Shown one piece after another: positions 11,638 through 21,768 of a stretch of 64,000 nt of DNA. Origin of the DNA: Dimorphilus gyrociliatus. Taxonomy: Eukaryota; Annelida; Polychaeta; Dinophilidae. The stretch covers positions 85,055 through 149,054 of the forward strand of contig CAJFCJ010000042.1 in NCBI GenBank assembly GCA_904063045.1, written 5' to 3'. How positions within the stretch are numbered: position 1 is the first letter of the stretch; each line of letters starts with the position of its first letter. The notes under the pieces are model-generated. The model was not told the DNA's origin. It searched no databases and worked only from the letters and a program-made list of their open reading frames with translations. Made by a program: the position numbers and the translations under genes.

Positions 11638-12279
11638 TTACATTAAAATTGCTCTATTTCCATTATTGGAGCAATTATTATTAGTTTTAGGAAATATCTT
11701 GAACTTGAAATGATTCTTGAAGATTATTTTTATATGAGAATTGCTTATGAGTACTATAAGTGAATTAATAACTGTTGGAGAAATTATCAAAAGCTCTACC
11801 AAAACCGCTTTTCCACCAGATATTACATATTGATTTAAAGATATATCCTTAAGTTGATATAGATAGCACAGCCATAATATGAAAACTAAGATTAGTTTAT
11901 ATAATGTAGCTTTTGAAGATGCTAATATAGACTGAACAGAATTCATCTTCAATTGCATAGATCTTGTATGCTTTCTAACTAACCTTAACAAAAGGAAATG
12001 AAATATTAAAGATGGTATAATTGGTCCAAAATAGAATATAAATAATATAATCACAGAGGCGATGTCTGTTGAAATATAACCATAGCATATATGAGATTTC
12101 TCACTTGGTAACAATAAAGGCATAGATGAACCAAGAAGACGAAGTATGTTAAGACAAATTGTTGCAATAATCTGAACCTTTGGAACACAAAAGTAATTGA
12201 ATTTAAACTGAAAATATCTTGTTACAAATGCACCTAACAAATTAACCTGAGCTTGAACATTTACACAACTGGGAACTGT
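11638..12279 (-). CDS. Class A-like GPCR, 3' exon only (partial)
   Basis: The exon begins after a minus-strand acceptor (TTTTGATTACAG, near 12280) and ends at a stop at 11638. Its roughly 210 residues show four or more hydrophobic membrane segments, including IILFIFYFGPIIPSLIFHFL, then a basic loop (LVRKHTRSM). After these come two more segments, with SPTVINSLIVL standing where TM7 NPxxY would be and a basic cytoplasmic tail. This is the pattern of the C-terminal half (about TM4-TM7) of a rhodopsin-type receptor. The canonical NPxxY is not preserved, and the N-terminal exon was not found upstream, so the ligand is unknown. It may be a functional partial or a pseudogene. Confidence 0.5.
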   Translation of the reverse strand, partial: TVPSCVNVQAQVNLLGAFVTRYFQFKFNYFCVPKVQIIATICLNILRLLGSSMPLLLPSEKSHICYGYISTDIASVIILFIFYFGPIIPSLIFHFLLLRLVRKHTRSMQLKMNSVQSILASSKATLYKLILVFILWLCYLYQLKDISLNQYVISGGKAVLVELLIISPTVINSLIVLISNSHIKIIFKNHFKFKIFPKTNNNCSNNGNRAILM

Positions 12280-12655
12280 AATCAAAAGTACACAAAAAAT
12301 TGGTGATATATTAGGTGCAATCTGTATATTGTAGACATTTTGTATTTTTAGCTCTAATAGTAAACTAATTTGAATAATATTTGTTTAATGTCATAGCCTA
12401 TAGTCTACTCTATAAAAATTAACTATTTGAGTTTTTAATAGTCCCCCCAATTGTTTATACATGTCTGCCATTTGGATAGTAGTAAGTCAATGCCATTCCA
12501 ATAAAAGGAAGATGGTTTTCTCCTTAGAAATTCCCTGATATCTTTTTTTAGCTCATCTAAATTATCATAGTTAACTCCCCTGATATGATTTTTTAGTCGT
12601 CCAAACAAGTAACAGTCAGATGGAGCCAAATCAGGGCTGTATGGGGGATGTGGAC

Positions 12656-15319
12656 GGCTTAGGGTCAGAACGCCCCTGGTCAGTACGCCCCAGGTCAGAA
12701 CGCCCCAATTTTGGGTCAGAACGCCCCATTCTTGATTTTGAACGCCCCACTCATGAGTCAGAACGCCCCCCTGATTTTTGAAGAAAATAATATGTTTTAA
12801 TGCTGTACTTATTAAATTAAAAAAAGTCAATTGAATATAAATTATATATGCATAATGTATTTTTTGTCTTAAAGTACAAAAGCTTAAACAAATATAATAA
12901 GTGATCACAAAAAAAGAAATAATTTTTCAAGGAATGTTCAAGTCAATTAAACCCTTTAAGAGATTATCTAAACTTAATTCTCTTTCTTTAAACTTCTTCC
13001 ACAACTCAAAGATAATATCCTGCAAATCTTTATATTTATTCTTCTGATTCTGTCTCATTTTATTTTCCACCAACATATCCTCATAAACTTCAATAAGGCT
13101 GCTTTCTCTATGAAGTTCAGTGATAAGAGTATAAAAGTTTTCATTGCTTTTCAAATTTTGATTGATTCTTGTATGCCAAGACTCTACATGATTATTTGTA
13201 CAAACTATTAATTTATAAACTGACCAATTTTCTGGTTTCCAAATATTGCTTTCAATATAAATAGATTCCATATACTCAAGAAGATCAGCATATAAATTCA
13301 GTTCCAAAAGTTCCTCTTTAATTTGATAAAACTTTCGTTTGATGAATGATGCTGGTAAGTATGCTAGACACATTAGTTTTCTTAACACATTTCCTTTATA
13401 ACCTTTCATTTTATAGTCCTTGATGTATCCTAATTTCTAAAAAGAAAATTTGTATTTGTTAATTTCTTAATTTCACAAATTAAATCTGTAACAGAATTGT
13501 TATAATTACTTTAATTTACCTGTATGTTTTTAAGAATTGGTTGTTTAAAATGAAAAGCACATCCTTGTAGATCAGAATCAACAAAAGCATTTTTTAAAGA
13601 TATCCAAAGAGCTTTTTCAAAATCAAGAACAAACTTTTTTGGGCTTTTTCCATCTATTAAGATTTTTAACTCCTTGTAAAGAAAAATATATCTTTAGAAT
13701 TTTTACTCAAATATTTACTTTAGAAAGCCAACCTCAAATATCAATGAATAATGTTTCTTCTTCTTTCCTGTCATGAGGACAAACATTAAAGGAACTTGTT
13801 TATATTCACCTTCTTTTCTTATAAATCCATGAATTGTAAACAATTTTTAAAAAGGTTTTCTCACAATTTTAAATGTGGCATCAATAAACCATATCTTACA
13901 ATGTTTCAATAATTTAATTTGATGGTCAGTTGCAAACATGTTTTGGCTTTTCTTCCCTTTTATATCTTTTAAGACAAAATTATCTGGAATTTCATTTAAA
14001 TTTAATTCAAACATAATGTTTTCTGGGTGCTTTGGTCTGGCACCTTCTCTGTATCTTTTAGCAGATCTTTTCATGACATCAATGCTTGGAATATGAGAAA
14101 TATCCTTTCTGAACTTCAGACTGATATCTTCTGCAATTCTTTTACCAGATTTGTCTTTATCAATAATTGCAGCTTCCTTTAAATTTAACCTTGCTTCAAT
14201 AATTTTTCTCATATCATTTTTCTCTCTTTTGTGAATGTGATTAGAATTTTTCAAAATGAACTTTAAATCTTTTTGAATTACAGATGCAAGACATGGTGAT
14301 TTTTTAGTTCTTTGACTACATTTCCAGGTAATGGTTGTTTTAGTTGATCTTTTTACAGTATAAGTAAAATTATTGTGAAGAAGAATATCTTTTCCTTTTC
14401 TGCTCCCATTCTTAAATATTTCAAAATCATGTTTTAAATTATCATTTAGACAAAGCTCTCTTGTATCATTAAAAGAAGATTCATTATTTATATCAATTCT
14501 TCTTACAACTGGACTATTTTCTGTAACAATTTTAGCAGGTTGATGTTGATCTTCTCTTGAAATTCCATCATTATCAATATCAATATCTTTATCACAACTC
14601 TCCATTCCATTATTCCCTGGAGTACTTGAAACATCAGGGAAATTAGATTCAAAGTCAAAAGATAACCTCAGCTATAGTAAAACATTAAATAGTTTTTTTA
14701 ACAGATATTTGTTAAATATTTTGTACCTGTTCAGAACTTGAACTTTTACTAACAGTTTCATTTCCAAATACTTTTGAACATGTTGGTGATTTTTTGTTTT
14801 CCAGCTTTTTTATTTTAACAATTAGCTTTTTGTTTTTTATTTTAAAACAGTCTATACAATAATCTGCATCTGAGGAAATGGTTAAATAGAAAAGAAATAT
14901 TAAAGAATAAAATCTTACTATTTGAACATTTAGCATGGTAAAAGTGCCTACATAATTTGCATCTAAACTTCTTTTGAGTCCAATGAAACTTCTTCATACA
15001 TTTCAAACAAGTTTTTAAATTCATCCTCCTTTTTTCAGTGAGACATTAACAGCAAAAAAATTAATTATACTAAGATGAATTATATTTAAGCAACACAATT
15101 TCTGAGAATAAACTGATAAAAAAAAACTGGTAAAAATATTTATAATAACTGGTATTTAAGAATATTTTTCTCTCAGCATTGTTTTCTATAATTCTCTAAA
15201 GAGAGTGGGCGTTCTGACTCATGAGTGGGGCGTTCAAAATCAAGAATGGGGCGTTCTGACCCAAAATTGGGGCGTTCTGACCTGGGGCGTACTGACCTGG
15301 GGCGTTCTGACCCGACCCC
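12656..15319 (-). mobile_element. MULE-1, word GGTCAGAACGCCCC, 2664 bp, 9 bp target duplication
   Basis: A complete Mutator-like element inserted in the mariner, flanked by GATGTGGAC at 12647-12655 and 15320-15328. Both ends are near-identical inverted arrays of six words (12662-12775 and 15208-15313). Word starts are spaced 15, 15 and 15 bp and then 21, 21 and 21 bp going inward. The tip sequences outside the first word differ (GGCTTA versus GGGGTC). Inside is one minus-strand transposase gene. High similarity of the two ends and an intact duplication suggest a fairly recent insertion. Confidence 0.93.
12927..15022 (-). CDS. MULE-1 transposase: zinc finger, FLYWCH finger, DDE core
   Basis: Minus-strand exons in order follow. 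About 15022-14925 is a zinc finger with CLKCMKKFHW, then CKLCRHFYHAKC. About 14880-14740 is DYCIDCFK and a basic stretch. 14605-13730 is the FLYWCH domain (FEIFKNGSRKGKD ... TWKCSQ ... C ... H-x-H), then the first catalytic Asp in WFIDATFKI. About 13690-13525 has the second Asp in LDFEKALW plus GCAFHF. 13409-12927 has the catalytic Glu in TNNHVESWH and a charged C terminus. Short introns with GT/AG separate them. The protein should bind its own ends and cut and paste the element in the nucleus. One in-frame stop (near 13847, in KPF-stop-KLF) interrupts the catalytic exon, so this copy is probably not autonomous. Exon edges are approximate. Confidence 0.8.
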
Positions 15320-15447
15320 GATGTGGACATATAGACCATCCCTGATTCATCATAAAATCTGTTGTGTATAGACTGGTATGGGGTCTGGCATTATCATGTT
15401 GTAAAATGATCTGTTTTCCAGGCCTTATCCTATGCAGTCTCTTTCTT

Positions 15448-18282
15448 GAGTATGGGAGAAAACAGCCTTGGGAGAAAATGGCCTGGGAGAAAACAGCCCA
15501 GGTTTGGGAGAAAACGGCCCAAGTTTGGGAGAAAATGGCCTAGGTACTCTTTTTAAGTAAATATAAAATGTAAGCATAATTTTCAATCCAAGTATGTATT
15601 TCCTTTAAATAATGTTGCATAAAAAGAAGTTTACTGAATGTCTAAAAAAATATTCTACCTTCATCTTTGTACATAACATAAGATAAAACAACTAAAAATA
15701 GAAAAGTTACTAATCAGTATATGTTGTTGCAGATTTTTCCAAAAGCTGTAATGTTGTTATCTCTCCTAGTTTATATTCCTTCCAGATATTGAATATTTTG
15801 TTCTGAACTATTAAGAAGCTCTTCTTTTGATACTTGTTCATTTTCCTCTCAGACATCAACTTTTGTACAACTGGAACTAGAGCTGCCTCATGTTTCAGGG
15901 TATCTATTAATTTATAAAAAGAGCCCTTAGAAGCTGTCTTTTCATTCATTCTTCTATGCCATCCCTCCACATCATTATTTGTATGAATAGCCAAACCAAA
16001 AATAGACCAATTTTCTGGTTTCCAAGTTGAGTTTATTATCCAATTTTTTTCAACATAATTATATAAATCCAAATATATATTTTCTCTATTGCTTCATTTC
16101 TCAACATTGAGAATGTATGAGGAATAACATCAAAAGGAAGAAAGGGTAAGGCCAATAAATGTGTTAGTAGTTTCCTATTTGGCATATTGTCATTATAGTC
16201 CAAAGAATACCCAAGCATCTAAAACAGAAATTTGTACAGAAAATATTTTTTTTTTAACAATTCTACTAATAATACTTTAATTTGACAAAAAACTGCTTGT
16301 GTCCAATGAAAAACATACCCTTGAATGAAAACTTGAGGGAATACAGTATCTAGAGCTGTCCACAATCCCATTTCAAAATCAAAACAAATTTCTTTGGTGT
16401 CCATCCATTCATTAGACTTTGAATTTCCTGTTGAAAAATATTATAAAGTTTTATGAAGTTTTTTATTTAAAAAAGGTGTACCTTAAATACAATCTTATAT
16501 GCTTTCTTTTTCTTTGATGTCATTAATACAAATGCTAAAGGCACTTGTTTCATTTCTGCTTCATATTTTAAAAATGAATGCAAAGAAAAAAGTTGAATGA
16601 ATGGTGGTTTAACAATTTTAAATGTTCCATCCATGTAACATATCTTGCCTAAAAGTGCCAGTTGATGATTAGAAGCAAAAATTATAATTATGTGTTTGCC
16701 TACAGTTACATCTCTTTGCAGGAAATCATCTGGAATATTCACCTTAAATCAACATTTCAAGTTTTTATTTACAATAAATATTACTTCAGTCTCTTGGCTA
16801 CTCTGGAAAGTATATGGAGAAGGTAAAAGACTGGAGGGACAATAGAAAGGTGATGGCTTTACCTTTTTTTGCCTGTAGATGTCATTGCTCCAACATTTTA
16901 CAGATGAAAATCTCAACTGTTTTATATTAATAAATCCTCAACTTTTTATGGGTATGGTTTCACACAATCTCCGCAATAACTCTCCCTGATGACTTATTAT
17001 CAGTTTCACAGATATCTCTCAAACTTTTCTTAGCTTTAATATTTGAGACTAAACTTTTTCATTTTTCATGAACATGAGGCTTTTCATCAGAAATGAAAAT
17101 ATTTCCTTTCTGTTTAATTATTAATGGACACTGAACTTTCTTATTTCTAATTGAACATCTCCACACTATTATACTGCCACTCTTCACCTTTTTATTGAAA
17201 GCAAAGCCATCATGAAGTAAAATATCATTTCCTTTTTGACTGCCTCCAATAATAAGTTCAAATGTCTTCTCTGATTCTGTTCGAATGATGCTGTCATTTA
17301 TTTCAAAGGAATCCTCTTCAATATTATTTGCATGACTTCTGCATTCTTCAATATGACTAGAATTTGCTTTGTTATTATCAGTGTCTATTTCTTCACTTTC
17401 AATATCAATGTGAATGATTTCACTGATATTTTCTCTTTCAATGTCAGATGCTGCTCTGTCAAAAATTGTATTTTTGGAAGTTTGAGGAATTCTCTTTAGC
17501 TGAACAAAGCATTTTCTCAGAGAGATGATTGTACAATTTGTACATTTTCCCTCTTTGATATTTGAAAAATAATTATCACAAAAAGATAAAAAAAAGTCAA
17601 ATGATTACCCAAAAGTATTTTATTGCAGCATTGACATTTCTCAACAATTGATGTTTCTTGTTCAGAAGTTTTACAAGCTTTACATACATTATCAGCACCT
17701 AAAAATAGGAAAAAAAATATTCACTTGAAAATGTAACATGAATGAATGAAGGTTTACCTTTTAAACATTTCTGATGAAGAGAATTTTTACAATTTGTACA
17801 TTTTAATCTTTTTTGTCTTCCAAAAAATCTTCCTTCACAGTTTGAACAAATCAATGGCATGTCAGTTATCTTCTAATAATAGGTATTAAAGTCTAAGATT
17901 AGACAGTTGAAGTTTAAGTTATGGAAAGAAATATAATTTTGAAATTTGGATAAAGAAATAAAAATTTTAATGACATTAATAGCAAATTATTAATGATTCA
18001 CATAAAGAAATGTTACCTGTAAAAGTTCGCTCTTCAATAAAATGATACAAAGATAATCTTTCAATTTTTCTATTATCCCCCTTAATTAAATAAACAGGAA
18101 ATACTAATAACTTCCTGTGCATGGCTGCTCATATTATGTAATATCAGAGAAAATGGTAAATGGAGAAGATATGTAATGTTTGTAATAATCACAGGTTAAT
18201 ATATTTATGGGCCATTATCTCCCAAAAGTGGGCCATTTTCTCCCAGGCTGTTTTCTCCCAAGGCTGTTTTCACCCCAATCCC
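15448..18282 (-). mobile_element. MULE-2, word GGGAGAAAACGGCC, 2835 bp, 9 bp target duplication
   Basis: Inserted in the same mariner 128 bp from MULE-1, with CTCTTTCTT on both sides (15439-15447 and 18283-18291). The left array at 15453-15541 has five words spaced 16, 15, 21 and 21 bp. The right array at 18212-18276 mirrors it with more divergence. The interior carries a minus-strand transposase gene. The ends and word differ completely from MULE-1, although the spacing plan is the same. Confidence 0.92.
15710..17870 (-). pseudogene. MULE-2 transposase, nearly full length but frame-broken
   Basis: From the 5' end on the minus strand: a zinc finger at 17870-17770 (CSNCEGRFFGRQKRLKC, then CKNSLHQKC), with a second Cys set near 17690 (CKACK) and 17640 (CQCCNK). 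An acidic linker follows, then a FLYWCH domain at about 17280-17050 (GSQKGNDILLHDGF, WRCS). The first catalytic Asp (YMDGTFKIV) is in 16742-16467, the second (CFDFEMGLW) near 16400-16240 and the Glu (TNNDVEGWH) in 16072-15710. The usual GC before FHW is GYVFHW here. The 16218-16036 and 16072-15710 stretches are in different frames, and sequence around 16745-17000 is degraded, so this copy is inactive. Order and content match MULE-1. Confidence 0.75.
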
Positions 18283-18410
18283 CTCTTTCTTAATCTCTTC
18301 AGGGTCTCCACATACTGGATGGAGTTGACTGTTTCACCATAATCCATGAATCCCAGAAAATGGTGCACATAAGTTTTTCTGCTGATTTAGCCATTTTTAG
18401 GTTTTTATAG

Positions 18411-18666
18411 ATGATAAGGCAGCATCTCCTCTATGCTATGCTTCCAAATGCTCATCTAAATATGGTTTTCATGGTATGATTGGCAGCTGCTTCCCTTGTC
18501 CTGAGGGTTGTGATTTGTGTAAAAAGAGGTCTAATTCTGATATTTGCTTAAAATGTAGTAAAGGTTATGGGGAAAAACTGAGTTCAACATTAGCTGGCAC
18601 ACCTTCAACAGTCTCTATAACTCAAGCTCCAATGTGTACCATTTCAAATTTTCCTAATTTTAGATT
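18411..18666 (+). pseudogene. Furin-like cysteine-rich exon fragment (copy 3)
   Basis: About 255 bases are nearly identical to the inner part of copies 1 and 2 (from GATGATAAGGCAGC to CCTAATTTTAGAT). The left edge abuts the mariner remnant, and the right edge abuts the 5' part of another MULE transposase gene. Neither splice site is retained, so it cannot function as the original exon. Its position between two transposons suggests it was captured or left there by transposon activity. Confidence 0.8.
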
Positions 18667-18671
18667 TCAAA

Positions 18672-19935
18672 AATGATGCCACAATGCTTTTCTTGCAAAA
18701 AGACAATAAACAAGCAAAAAAAGAGAAAATACTCTCTTTTGTATACATACTAATCATTGGATTTGTCTACAAGGTATGTTAAAAATCATTTTTAATCAAA
18801 TTTATATGTATCATATTATTTCTTGCAGACAATCTGTGTGCACTTTGTGTTTCAATTCAAAATTGCCAAGCAAAGATTGTGTTAAGAAGATGTGACAAAA
18901 AGGAATTTGAAGCTAAACAAATAGTTTCTGACAATGAAATGATTGATTCTCTTATCACAAGTGATGAAATAGCTGATGAAAGCCATCCTCAAGAAGATTT
19001 GGAAGACCACAAGATTGGCACATATTTTTATACTGATATACCTATTGAGAAAGATATTACAGTTGTTTCACAAAGAGAAGGAAGTATCATTGAAGAAATT
19101 GCTGCAAATGTACAATCAAATGAGGACACAAACATGAATGTGTGAACTTTAAGTGAAAACATGATAAATTAATAAATTAATATACATTTCTATTTTTAAC
19201 AGATTGATGAAAGTTCATTTGAAGATGTAGAAGAGAGTATTTTGCTGACTGATGGATCTTTTGAAATATTTGAAAATGGAAGTCAAAAAGGAAAACATCT
19301 GCTTCTTCATAATGGATTTTCATATACAGTTAAACAAACAAGAAAATGTAATTGAATTTGGAAATGTAGTGGCAAAAATAAAAAAGGAAAATGTCCTGGA
19401 AGTGTTAATGAAAATGGTGGTAACTTTACATTAGGCTCTAAACCTCACAATCATTCACCAAAGAAAAATCTAAAGCAAATTACAAAAATGAAAGTGCAAA
19501 TAAAAAAATTACAAATTGCAAGCAGGTTGTTAATTACCACAGAAGAAAAAACCAACCAAAAGAACCAGAATCCTTGACATTTTTACTTAATCACTCCTTT
19601 GTTGCTGATGGTTTCCTTCAATGTGATTTATTACATCAAAATGAAAGAGTGTTAATTTTTGCAACAGCAAAACAATTAAAACTATTATCGTCATCAAAGA
19701 TTTGGTATATGGATGGCACCTTTAAAGTTGTCAATCAACCATTCAAGCAAATGTTTTCAATCCATAGTTTTTTGAAAAAAGATGGAGAAATAAAACAAGT
19801 TCCATTGCTTTTTGCTCTGCTTTCTTCCAAAAAGAGAGCAGCATACTCACTTTTGTTCAAAGTATGTTTTCAAATGATATTGAATATATGTAAGATTAAC
19901 CTTTTCCTTTTTCAGTTTGAAACAAAATAAATTAT
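18672..19935 (+). pseudogene. MULE transposase 5' half (zinc finger, FLYWCH, first Asp), truncated
   Basis: On the plus strand: a degenerate zinc finger (CFSCKKTINKQKK, then in a shifted frame CIHTNHWICLQG), an acidic exon at 18879-19145 and a FLYWCH block from about 19256 (FEIFENGSQKGKHLLLHNGF, WKCSGKN, HNHS). An open stretch at 19574-19930 follows with FATAKQLKLL, the catalytic Asp in YMDGTFKV and SIHSFLKKDGEIKQV. Several stops and frame changes occur (for example near 19355 and 19575). The exons with the second Asp and the Glu are missing: an LTR-B starts about 90 bases further on. No terminal word array is visible on the left. Confidence 0.75.
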
Positions 19936-20024
19936 TACAAATTAACCATTCATTATCTTTTTCATTTCTTGTCTTTTTTTATGATTTCATAAGAAAAAAA
20001 CATTTTCAAGTTGAATGAGTACTG

Positions 20025-20858
20025 TACTATGCAGATAGCACTGATAAAGATAAGCAGTAGTGACCCAGTTTCATGTAGGGCAGTGCATACACATTATGCA
20101 GCAATAAAACCTATTAAATTATATAAAGAATATTGCTATTTGCAACCTAGCATTAATATTACAATTTATTAATCCATAAATTTATGATTTTCAACTAAAA
20201 CTAGTTCAATTAATTATCAATTATGCTTCAATTCTAAGTATAGATTGTATTCACTATGTTATTCTTAACATGCATTAATCAGATATACTTCCTCCTTATA
20301 TGCTGATGCTATATTTACCAACTCAATCAATTGAATGTCATTATTAAGGTAGAATATAAAAATGGTCAAATATACAATCTACATGTTTTCTTGATTGTTG
20401 GACTTGTCCTACTAAAATTGTTACATCTTATGCAACTCTCCAACCTTCAAAATTCAGCTATTATTTGGAAGAGGAAAACAATAAAAACATGACCATATTT
20501 AGAACTTTTCATTGTCTTAAAATGTTACTTTTGTTTTTATGAACATTGAAATTTGTGAACTATCAACCCTTAAAAGAGTATATAAATCCTACTAAATTAA
20601 CAGTTGATAGTTCAGTTTTCTAACTGTCAGCTAGTTGTTTAAACTAGCTTGTTTAGAACTAGAAGCTCATTTTACTCAATACATATTCTTTGGATGAAAT
20701 ACTGGTGTTTTGTTGATTCATTTCTACCGAAATTGCATTTGTTAGACTATTTGTGGACAAACTTTAAAGGTTCTATTTGTTTGAGTACTTTGGCAAATTG
20801 GTAAATGATTGGAAAGGACGAACCAGAAATTCCTATAATTACAATACAACAAAGTACA
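20025..20858 (+). mobile_element. LTR, family B (5'-truncated), with a short retroelement leader
   Basis: It aligns by eye with the other LTR-B copies from the ACTATGCAGATAGCAC block to the terminal CAACAAAGTACA. The first roughly 80 bases of the LTR are missing. About 150 bases after the end (20859-21013), a highly charged Lys/Glu/Asn-rich reading frame resembles the start of a retroelement gag region, so this may be a former 5' LTR. A promoter-like TATATAAATCC block lies near 20580. Confidence 0.75.
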
Positions 20859-21034
20859 ATGTGGAAAAAGATGAAAAATCAACTCAGTGGACCAGTATAT
20901 TAAACTGGCAAAAAGAGCAGAGGTATTTTTCAACAATGCAAGGAAAGAAGATGAAAAGGAATTCAAACAATTTAAAAGAAGATTTGAGAATAACCCAATT
21001 AATCCAAGCATAAATTTTACCCAAAATAGATCTT

Positions 21035-21400
21035 AATTGGTTTCACTGATTTGTGATTTGTGATTTGTTTCTTGGCTTCAATATTTGAAGCATATATTTG
21101 AAATCAAGCTTTTTTTTCTTTTTTTATAAATATGGGCTTTTCATCAGGAATGAAGATTTCAATATCCATGATTTGATTATAATATTCTCTTCCATTTTCA
21201 AAAAATTTCTTTTTGGAAATTTAAGGATTGTTCTTAGCTGGACAAAACATTGTCTTTGAGAAATGATTGTACAGTTTGAACACTTCATCTCTTTAATAAT
21301 TGAAAAAGAATGATTATGAATGCAGGAAGATTTGGTATGGATGTGCAAGGAAATGAATCACAAGCTTTGGTTTTTGAGGCAAATAGTTAAAAGATGGCAT
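21035..21400 (-). mobile_element. MULE-2-related remnant
   Basis: Minus-strand sequence resembles the MULE-2 interior: the stretch GGACAAAACATTGTCTTTGA near 21240 matches MULE-2 near 17500, and GGGCTTTTCATCAGGAATGA matches near 17090. Intervening parts are deleted and no ends are visible. Confidence 0.6.
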
Positions 21401-21768
21401 TGATAGAACATGTTAATTCAGGGATGTAAAGGATTTTGAGATTTATTCAGGGGTTAGAGCAAAAAGAACTATGTTTTCACTCAAGTAAAAAAAAGAATTG
21501 CATAATAGAATTTTCAATGATTTCTTCCATCTTTTAAAAAGAGTACAAGATATATAATTATTTAAAATTGAAATAATGATCGGTACAGAGATAAATTTAA
21601 GAAAATTTGTAACTTTATTAAAAAATAATTGTATTTACATACTAAATTCATTCAGCAATTCTTTACATTGAAATTTGATTATCTCCATGAGAACAAAAAA
21701 AAACATAAATGACTTTTAGAACTTTTTACAATATTCTAATATCAAAATATTTCTAGAGACATAATGAT
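21401..21768. other. Intergenic DNA, no supported gene
   Basis: AT-rich with no element or gene recognised. It lies immediately downstream (minus strand) of the fucolectin-like gene. Confidence 0.35.

Larger units (their letters stand above)
12420..18410 (-). mobile_element. Mariner remnant (minus strand), split by two MULE insertions
   Basis: Three pieces read as one mariner transposase on the minus strand. 18283-18410 holds the first catalytic Asp region (IFWDSW, then a frame break). 15320-15447 holds the second (LQHDNARPHTS). 12435-12655 holds the third Asp region (PPYSPDLAPSDCYLF) and the C terminus (KWQTCINNWGDY) to the stop near 12435. Both junctions coincide with MULE ends flanked by 9 bp duplications. 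The pieces fit the DD34D family. It is inactive because of the frame break and the insertions. The N-terminal helix-turn-helix part is missing beyond 18410, where a Cys-rich gene fragment begins. Confidence 0.85.

Noticed and set aside
12662-12775. CRISPR-like short regularly spaced repeats
   Set aside because: The repeats are 12-15 bases with 3-9 base linkers, mirrored at the other end of a transposon with a 9 bp target duplication. They are transposon ends in a eukaryotic genome.
12435-12908. 157-codon open frame as a single fusion gene
   Set aside because: It runs from a mariner C terminus straight through the MULE-1 terminal array. The apparent fusion is a by-product of the insertion.
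16940-16965. GGGTATGGTTTCACAC as a MULE-6 terminal word inside MULE-2
   Set aside because: A single match to the word with no array, no inverted partner and no target duplication; likely chance or degraded sequence.
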